From NCBI GenBank assembly GCA_030549495.1, contig JAUIRK010001046.1, forward strand, positions 272,501 through 336,500: a stretch of DNA of 64,000 nt, in the 5' to 3' direction. Origin of the DNA: Nectonema munidae. Taxonomy: Eukaryota > Nematomorpha > Nectonematoida > Nectonematidae. The first letter of the stretch is position 1. Each line of letters starts with the position of its first letter. Below, piece by piece: positions 55,992 through 64,000 of the stretch. The translations under genes and the position numbers were made by a program. The notes beneath the pieces are model-generated. The model did not search any database and was not told the origin of the DNA. It saw nothing but the letters and a program-made list of their open reading frames with translations.

Positions 55992-58242
55992 GTTGCGCTT
56001 TTTGGACAAAAGTCCAAAAACCCTTTCTGTCTGCAAAACATGGGAAGATATATAAGGAGCGATATACTTTCATTCTTCATATTTTAATGATCTATTTTTA
56101 TAAATATTCGTTTGCATTTTATTTTGTATACTACAAATATTTTAAACAAATAAATCAAATCCATCATTCGTTTAAACCGCCCAGATTCAGTTTTTTCAAA
56201 TATTTTCTTCAGATTTTGCAAAATACCAAACAAAATTATACTGAAAATTATCCATAATTAACTCTACGACACAACAAATAAAAGTGCCGAAAGAATTTAT
56301 CTATGCATTATTTGTTGTATTCTTAATATGACCGAATAAAACATTGTTTTTAGTTGATATACCAATGTTTAACTGTAAAATATAAAAAAACAGAATGAAA
56401 AGAAATTCGAATTTTAGTTTCGTTTTTGATTTAATAGTGTGAAGTTGGAAAGTGATTGAATATTAAAGCATACAAAAAATAAAATTATTTCAGTTTCATT
56501 TGTTAAATAAAGTTTTTTGCGAAGAAAATTGTAGAGTTAGGTTTAAATGTCATGGAAAAAATTTTTCAGAGGTAATCCAAAAATCTCCCGCGTTTGCTAC
56601 CGTGAAGTGATACAAAATTTGACAAACACTGCATCAATTGAATAAAAAAGAAGTTTGAAATTTATTGAAGAAAAATCAAGCAACTAATCGCTAGAAGTAA
56701 AACAAGCTTAAATTTATAAATTAAATAAATCATCATTAAAATGGCGAATAAATTAAAGCAAATTTTAATCATTCATCTCTTTTTCTTCATCCTTGAAGAC
56801 CTAAAAATAAAATATTGATTATTTCATTATACAAAAATGTAACACCAATTTGAACAGGCATAAAGTCAATGACCTGATAATGCAATCCAAATGGTAGAGT
56901 TGGTTCTAGAATTAAGTTGGGGCAGCTGGGTATTCGCTCTTGACCCCCGATACAGTTCTTTTTAGTTTGCATTCACGATTTTTGTGTGAGCTTATTTTAT
57001 TATCTACAAAATGCTTTTTACGTGACTAAGTAAATTGAAGCAATTTATCTTTTGTGAAACGGAGTCTTTATTCCTTATCACTAGCAGGATAAGTGAGTAT
57101 AAAATAGTAGTCATTCTATTAATATATAAACATTATCATGCCATATTAATTTATATTGAATAGTTTGTTATTGTCTTGCCATCATATATATATTTAGGTA
57201 TATATAATATACTGTTTTATTTTACTATAAAATTTTAGTTTGAATTTTTCATTTGAAAAATTTACTTTTTACTAAATTATGAGCAAGAGAAAATCTTTTA
57301 TTGACCCATGCAATTTCTTGAAAATAAATAAATTATACGATCACGATATTGAAATGTTTAACTTTGTCGAATTTGAAAATTTTCAAGTGATCCTGAAGAC
57401 GTAGAAGACACCTTACCTTTTGTGAATGAAATAGACGAAGAAGAATATTTCAATGATTATGTTTGCATTTATTTTCTGTTAAGTTCTGAATAAGATTTAT
57501 CTTATTTGTGATGGCGTATAATGGGAGAATGAAAAGATATTGTTCGATTGAAAAGAAATGTTGTTACTGAAAGTAGTAGAACGCTTTCAAAAATTTATGA
57601 TGAAAAATAGTTATTTCATGTGCTCTTTCCTTAAGAAATTAAAATTAAAATGTACAAATCGAAAGATTCAAATGATAAGCTTCTTTTGTGTTGAATGGAA
57701 CTTTTTACTCATTTGGCTAAGATTCGGCAATATTTTAACCAGAAGCCAAAGAATAGAACTGATAAGCTAGCTGCGATAAGTGAAGTGTCGGAATTATTTT
57801 TGTTATGTGAAAGATGATACTTTATTTTCGAAGAATTTTTAATTTTGACGAGCAATTAGTTGTCTATAAGAAAAGAATACCAAGGCAAGGTTATATTCCT
57901 TCAAATCCAAGAAATATGCCTCAAAGTTTTTTGAATTTTCGAAACAAAATTAAGATGCCTTCTGAGTACAATTAATTTTCTTGGAAAATATAACGCCATT
58001 GGATCGCCAAAATTACCGAAAAGCCATTTGAAACAACTTATAATATAAATTAAATTTTTGAAGAGTGTGCTTATTCTGATGTTGTTGAGTACACCCTCTG
58101 ATAAAGATATACCAATTACGAAGTGATAAAACACTGTGCAGATAAAAAGCTATGTCTATAAGGATAAGGGAGAGAGGCGTTGGATAAAACACAAAAGTTA
58201 CCCCCAAAGTGATCAATAACTTAAAAAGTAAAAAAGGTAATA

Positions 58243-58248
58243 TTTAAT
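58243..58248 (-). terminator. Probable poly(A) signal of gene C
   Basis: ATTAAA on the minus strand 20 bases after the gene C stop, conserved with gene B. Confidence 0.45.
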
Positions 58249-58267
58249 GGTGCTTTGAATTTGTGAA

Positions 58268-58296
58268 TCAGAAGGAGTTACCGTCGACGTGGAAGC
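58268..58296 (-). CDS. Gene C tail exon
   Basis: Encodes G-FHVDGNSF then TGA. One residue differs from gene B (final Ser to Phe). Confidence 0.7.
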
Positions 58297-61200
58297 CTAA
58301 AATGAGGAAAAGAGTCAATGAAAGGTCATAACGTTGAAATAGAAAGTGATCACAGCCTACCCGATTTGTTGATATTGAACTCTTGCAAGAAGTGCGTGTT
58401 GATATAGTTGGTGGAGATGCGCTCGTTCGTTTCGTGTATCAAGACCCTGACATTCGTGTTTTCGTTTTCAGGGGTGAAGGTGATGTACGCGTCCCTCTCC
58501 ACCTGCCCGTCTCCCAGCGTCTTCGTGTGCAGATTTGCGATGAATTGCAGATTCGGCGACACGTGTCTTTGGTCCAGGTTGCCATAGATTCTGTAGTCAA
58601 CATCCCCGCCCGGACAGATTGCTTTAACCACAAGCGTTACTTTCTCGCCATCATGGATATCTCTTTCCACAGTTCTTCCTTCATTCGGATCTTCCAAGTG
58701 ACAGATTCCTATTGCAATTTTACAAAGATTATCACGGTTCAGTTATCCCGTTCAATTGTTACCATATGATTTTCTCTCAATTTTTTTGCGAGCGAGATCA
58801 CAACTGATTTGTTTATTACTTTGTTATTTCCTTATTTACTTGTAATATGTTTTATTGATTAGTTTGAATAATTGAAGATTGAATATAATTTGAAATAGAA
58901 ATAAAATAACACTTTTGAAAAAACATGACTAGATTATTTGTCATTAAGTCTGTTTGAAGAAATAATTAAAAAAATTAATTACTTAGATAATAATTTGTTA
59001 CCTTGCAAAGGTTTACCTTTGATTCAAACATTTAATTAGTTTTTTAGTGAGCTTTACTTTTAAACACCTCTTCTCATGAAAATACGCTCGTAATTTGGCG
59101 GCCTAAACCATTTGCACTTCCTTATGTGACCAAAATCCCAAAATTGTACTCACTGGCTTCTCGGTAAACTACGTGATTCGTGTGGAATCTTCGAATATAA
59201 GCAGCGTCTATATCCGGATGAACTTCGTGTGTCAATGCGAATATCTCGTGTTCTTCTTCTCCGGGCGGGAAGGTGAAAGTGACCACAACATTCATCTGGG
59301 GAAAGTCTGGATCGTGAGTCTCTGTTTTTTCAAATTCAAAGTCGTGAGGGAGGTTGTGCTCGCTGAAGGCTTGGCCGTTAATCAGGAAGTAGGTGGCGTA
59401 GTCGCCCCTGATGAATTCACAGACACTGTTCATTTCTAGCGGCACCCTCGCTTCGCCATGATTGTACACATACGACGTTTCTCTGTCTTCTTCGCGCATT
59501 GGTCTGCACATTCCTGAATTAAAAAATTGGATTTAAGATTTTATGAGCGCTTATCCAGGGATGAAATCCCACTCCCAATTCCGTGCTCAATCATCCTCCT
59601 TAAATTTTAGTTATTGTATTGGTTGAGGAGATCAACTTTTACTAATAATTTAATTAATCTAAGAAGTGATTATAGCTAAAGAAGGTTAAGGTACCGCGGG
59701 GTGTTTCCATCTAAAAGGCATAATTGCGCCGCTTATATCGAACTATGAAGAAAGTAGGCTTGATGAGGGATCGAACCCAAGACCTTGAGTTATCGAAACC
59801 CAGTATCTAACCAACCTTACACACGCCCCTATTTATCATAGCTAAAGAAAGAAAATTAGCAAGCTCAAATTTTCAGATAAGGTTACCTCATTGTTATGAA
59901 AACCAGAGGCGTATCCATGAGTTTAAATCAAGGGGGAGGGGGTAAAAATATCAGGGGCACATAAATCTACATCATTTAAATGTTTAATCAATAATAAATA
60001 CACGAACATAAAATTAAATGCTTTGTGTTAAATAGTATTATATATATAAATAATTAAATTAAAATATTTTTTTGGAATAAAAATTTATTCTTATATCAAA
60101 AAATGCATTACAAAAATTGAAAACAATGTTTATTGAAATAAAAGAATGAGATACATTTTACATGTTTTTCCTTCATTATTATTACTCATTGTGTGTGAAA
60201 AATATAAAAAGTTTTATTTTAAAATACAGTTATATACAAAATTTGGGTTTATTTCTATTGAATCTCAGGGGCCAAGAATTGTTTCAGAGGGAGGAGGGAG
60301 GCTGTTCTACGGGCCCCCCTCTGGCGACGCCACTGATGATAATAATGTAAAGGCAACTAGAGATAATAGAAACAAAATAACTTTTAAAAAACTCTTACAA
60401 AAATTCTCTTTTATACATTGATATTAAAAATGATCAAATATAAAACCTGCCTTAGCGGCCAACTTTTAAGAACGGTCACCTGTACATATCAACCACTTTA
60501 TAACATACCGATTTAGTATAACTGCAAAAGATTAGATCCTAACATACTATACTAAGTACTCTATTAGTCACTTGTCTAAAACAGTCACTTTGAATGAGTT
60601 CTAGATTGACGATTTTAAAACAGTTTCACATGCAAAATGATTTTAGAAGTACGTGCCCCATTATGAACAATTGTGGATCAACAAATATTGACGCTGTTCT
60701 TCTATAAACTTTTGCATTCATATATTTTTTCGAATCTACTCATAGCATATTCTTACATTGCTTTTGTACCTGTAGTGAGCATCAATCTACAATAAAAAAT
60801 TCAGCCCATTCATAAGTACTGGATATAACGTCATATTCATGGCCTCTGTAAAGTTTTTGAATGTTATCAAATTTACGCTCCATTTTTAAATGATTCAAAA
60901 AGGGTCTATAACTAAAGGAATACGCACACCTACACTCACTGACACCAGGAAATAAAAAGATTTTAGAGAATGAAACGTTGCATTAAAATATCGAGCACAG
61001 CAAAGGACAAATAAATGGTTGAATAAATAGAAGACAAGACAAAGAATGGAGAAATGTAACATGTAAAAAGAGATTTGATGTGTCCTTCTGAAACTAATAC
61101 ACGATTCTTTCGTTAATCTGCGCACGTTGGGATCAGAAACACCTACCTCATATTAAGTGAGCGCTCATTTTAGCATCCGTCATGTCCGCCATTATGAATC

Positions 61201-63530
61201 TCGTCTGAGAACGAAAAAGACATAAATATGCGAGAAACCGCGAGTTTCGGTGTTTGTCGTATTTTTTTGGGTCTAAGATGCCGCTGCATATTTACCGATT
61301 CGCATATTTTCAGAGCGCATTTTAGCGGAAGATTGGTGTATTACAAAAGTCCATATCCTACTTAAAAATTTGACTCAACAAATGTAGTAGATCAACTCTA
61401 AGTCATGCTGAAACTTCATATAAAATATAAGTTAACCAAAAAGTTTTTTTAATAAAATACTTATTTTTGATTTATCATGAATTACTCACTACTAGAACAA
61501 TTCTATTTTTACGTTGGCATTACTAAGTGATAATACAATAAGATTTTTTAGCTTGATAAGCTTAGATTTTAGTTAAATTCAACTGTGATTTTTTAAGATG
61601 GAATCTTTCTGAAATAGTAACTTGCTTTTTTTAAGTCCTTAAATCTATCAAAATTTGAAGGTACCGAATTTAAATCCGCTAAAATATTTAGGAACGCTTT
61701 CTCCTTCCTTAAAAATGTGAAATGTGCATCATAAGGAATTCTCGGTCAAATTGATAAATCATTTACTTTGCTTTGTGTAGTTATTTAATTTCTCACGATT
61801 TTGTTTTTGAATTCATTTCGAATATAAGCTTAGTTGATATTTATTGAAAAAAATGATTAGATTTCAAATATCTTTCATTATATATTATAAAAAATTATTA
61901 TACTCCTGATCTTTTTTATAGATAGATTAATTATTATTTGATAAAACAATTTTGAAACTAGAAATAAGCATGCGTAGGCCTTTAGGTATAAAAATGATAA
62001 CTCAAAATTATGAAAGTCCTGCCTTGTAATCATAAGAAAACTTGTACTCATTTTGATGCCTTCTTTTCACAACTAGTTCTACTCACATGGCCAATGAGGA
62101 AGTCGAATCTAGAATTACAAGAGAAGTACAGCGAGCTACAATGCATTGATTACACTGATTAAAATGCTTAAAGTAACTATAATTGCTGAGTAAATCTGCT
62201 TTTGATTTTGAGTTTCATAAAAAAATGTTTTGATGCTGATTACGATTTTATGAATTTCTGCTATTCAGATTATGATTCTGATAATAAACAAAATCGATCC
62301 AACCCCAACTCAAACTTATCTTCTAATAAAAACTGACCAATTTTGAAATAAAAATATATTTCATTTTTTAATGAAATTTTCAAATTACTACGAAATGCAA
62401 CACATAGTCTGATATACCACCATGATAAAAAAATATGTGAAAATGATGATTGGTATTACATAAAACTTGAAATATGTTTAGAATAATTAATCTTCCTTTC
62501 AAATGTTTATTTGCAATATTTGAAACAAGGAAAATAGTTGTAGCATAAAAATATATCATTATTCAATTCTTTTTATTTTTACCACATTAAACTACTACCC
62601 CATGCACAGAGCTCGATTTGAAAACGATTGAGATGAGTAGATCGATTTTACTTTTATTTCCTTCAACTCTTCTCGAAAAATCCTTATTTTAGTCGGACAC
62701 CGGCTCTGTAACTCGTGTCTGCACGCGAAAATGAACCTTTGAAAGCCAGTCAAAGCTACAATTTATGTGATTGGAATAAAATGATTTACTTGCTTGGCGT
62801 ATCTGCATACGATGTGGACTTGTTTGTTCAAGGTGTTCCACATCAACATCTCCATTTCTTTGGTGAGCGAGGTAAATGAGATCTATGTCATGGTCCGGTG
62901 CCATTTCTATCGTTGCTGTTCTGGTGAAGCCGTTACGATCTACTTGATTTTCTGATCTGTAGGATATAAAAAGAGGATCCCTTCTTTGAACGAGGCGTCT
63001 ATTCACACTCGTGTAATCCTTTACCGATCTTCTGTCAAAATCGCAACGAGAAGTGAAAGTCAGGGTTATGGGTTGACCTTGCAAAATTGTCATCTCTCCG
63101 GGATTCAAATCTCCAAATGGATGACAAGTTCCTAAGGGCAAAGAATACTCATGATTAAATGCAGCACTTGGGATGAATAAAAGAGCCCTACTTGCTAAAA
63201 TAACTTCCACACTTTTGATACGGTTTTGACCCACATAATCTGATGTGATTTCACGATGACGTCCACTCACAATTCCGAAGACTACCGTATGTTCCTCTCT
63301 AGGAACAAACGCGAGATTGCTCGTATAAACGTGTCCATCGGGCGTATTCCTCTGTGAATTTTGCACTTCAAAGTCTCTATTAGGAAAAGTAACTAATTGT
63401 CGGTCCACACTCCAGTACGCTTCACTTTGATCGGAAGGCGTATTTCTACACAGAGCTCTCATTCTAATACGCGCTTGTCTTCTCGGCAGAACAATGATTT
63501 CTTGGGGTTGTTCATTGAGTTCACAGATTT
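58268..63530 (-). CDS. Gene C: inverted paralogue carrying D4-D7 (span)
   Basis: Five exons in the same phases as gene B: 63530-63192 (D4), 63131-62790 (D5), 59513-59154 (D6), 58708-58361 (D7) and 58296-58268 (tail GFHVDGNSF and stop). All splice sites, reading frames and Cys pairs are kept, so the exons look functional rather than decayed. D1-D3, the signal exon and the promoter are not in the window. The duplicated arm begins only 37 bases before the D4 exon and no domain exon lies between 63568 and 64000. The gene is therefore either 5'-truncated, uses an unrelated 5' part, or has its upstream exons beyond the window. It converges with gene B. Confidence 0.8.
58361..58708 (-). CDS. Gene C domain D7
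   Basis: 348 bases, phase 1 both sides. The protein is identical to gene B D7. The one nucleotide difference I saw by eye is silent, within ACG/ACA of the HETNERI stretch. Confidence 0.82.
59154..59513 (-). CDS. Gene C domain D6
   Basis: 360 bases, acceptor CAG rather than the TAG of gene B. It begins MCRPMREEDRET. It differs from gene B D6 at about ten residues, clustered around YVYNHGEARVPLEMNSVCEF and ETHDPDFPQ. Both Cys are kept. Confidence 0.82.
59685..59833 (-). mobile_element. tRNA-derived SINE, right-arm copy
   Basis: On the minus strand GGGGCGTGTGTAAGGTTGG followed by a perfect B box GGTTCGATCCC. It sits at the same place as the left-arm copy with the same flanking duplication, so it was there before the inverted duplication. 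Confidence 0.75.
59930..60340. mobile_element. Probable hAT-type MITE, right-arm copy
   Basis: Inverse of the element at 32934-33370, with the same ends and C/G blocks. Confidence 0.5.
60341..62789 (-). other. Gene C intron between D5 and D6, remaining part
   Basis: Counterpart of gene B intron 6. The whole intron is 59514-62789. No gene. The open frames shared with the left arm are duplication by-products. Confidence 0.55.
62790..63131 (-). CDS. Gene C domain D5
   Basis: 342 bases, phase 1 both sides. It begins TCHPFGDLNPGEMT and differs from gene B D5 at about seven residues. Cys pair, YTSVNRRLV and SPHRMQIRQA are kept. Confidence 0.82.
63192..63530 (-). CDS. Gene C domain D4
   Basis: 339 bases, phase 1 both sides, acceptor CTTTTTAG. 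It begins ICELNEQPQEIIV. By hand count it has 14 replacement and 3 silent nucleotide changes from gene B D4. Splice sites are intact, and the 60-base intron to D5 is kept (63132-63191). Confidence 0.82.
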
Positions 63531-63567
63531 CTAAAAAGGTAAAAATCAAATCTAAGATACTTTGCCT

Positions 63568-64000
63568 AAATCAATAAGCCCCACCATGTGTATATTTGGT
63601 GAAGGTGGCGAGTTTGGAGCTCTCTCAGTTTATGCTTGTAACTAATTAAATAAATAAGATTGTCAAACTAAATCCTCAAAAAATAATCCAACTAAATATG
63701 TGAAGAAAATGTTTTAGTATTTTTGACTAATAAATCATAAACTAATTATTCTTTTAACTTTTTACCTTAGCAAATAAAATCTTGCTTCACTTGTAGGCAA
63801 TCACCTTTATTGAGTTTTACTAGTGTCTCTAAAAAATATCAGCAAAGTTTAACGAATAATTATTTATGAAGTAAAAGCGGAATGATTCCTAAATATTTAG
63901 AATTAAATTGGGGTAAATTATTCAACAAAAGTGGAATATTTCATTGGAAAAAAGTCATTTTCTATGGCAAAATTTGCGGGATAGTGAAATAAGGCGAAAG
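63568..64000. other. Sequence beyond the right arm
   Basis: Unrelated to the sequence upstream of the left arm. AT-rich, no domain exon, no recognisable repeat. It should contain the upstream intron of gene C if that gene has more exons. Confidence 0.4.

Larger units (their letters stand above)
55992..63567 (-). repeat. Large inverted duplication, right arm (7.58 kb)
   Basis: Reverse complement of 29691-37249. The inner edge is at GTTGCGCTTTTTGG (55992), the outer edge at TTTGCCT (63561-63567). Beyond these points the two flanks are unrelated. It carries gene C exons, a SINE and a MITE in the same relative places as the left arm. Confidence 0.95.

Noticed and set aside
55230-56257. Overlapping open frames of 80-130 codons on the + strand
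   Set aside because: Same minisatellite, inverted. Repetitive peptides with no independent evidence.
29691-63567. Inverted duplication as a simple assembly error from two haplotypes
   Set aside because: Not excluded, but the arms differ by up to several percent and are separated by 18.7 kb of unrelated sequence with sharp, different edges, which a simple haplotype misjoin would not easily give.

Overview
This is AT-rich, repeat-laden, intron-containing animal DNA. The mix of piggyBac, hAT, Tigger-like and mariner-like DNA elements, two kinds of LINE, a tRNA-derived SINE and large introns points to an invertebrate, most likely an arthropod. A copepod-like genome would fit, but nothing in the window proves it. 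I saw no retrovirus, LTR element, Polinton, rRNA gene or CRISPR array.

The only host genes I can support belong to one family that I do not recognise. It encodes secreted proteins built from a signal peptide and tandem domains of about 115 residues. Each domain lies on its own exon, each exon is flanked by phase-1 introns, and each domain starts with a Cys followed 24-28 residues later by a second Cys. Gene B (+ strand, 19905-35000) can be read completely: a TATA promoter, a signal-peptide exon, seven domain exons (D1-D7), a nine-residue tail and a stop, about 843 codons. Gene A (+, 11941-14292) is an upstream partial tandem duplicate with its own TATA promoter, signal exon and one D1-type exon, but no end of its own in the window. 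Gene C (-, 63530-58268) repeats D4-D7 and the tail in reverse orientation and runs tail to tail with gene B.

Layout: 1-11.4 kb is a graveyard of DNA transposons (piggyBac relics, a hAT, a Tigger-like relic, nested MITEs). 11.4-14.3 kb is gene A, with a LINE and a MITE between it and gene B. 19.4-35.0 kb is gene B. The segment 29691-37249 (7.56 kb) is one arm of a large inverted duplication whose other arm is 55992-63567 (7.58 kb), and gene C lies in that second arm. The 18.7-kb spacer holds a piggyBac relic split by a 3.2-kb hAT with a perfect 8-bp target duplication, a 0.7-kb hAT deletion derivative, a second piggyBac relic, an intron-bearing hAT, a short tandem array, and a foldback-like element (50.2-55.99 kb). 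The long inverted arms of that element are arrays of a roughly 20-21-bp unit. A LINE broken by a piggyBac lies in its loop.

The outer edge of the right foldback arm coincides with the inner edge of the second duplication arm. I therefore infer that the foldback-like element may have helped make the inverted duplication that created gene C. The two arms differ unevenly: D4-D6 carry many replacement changes, while D7 is identical at the protein level.
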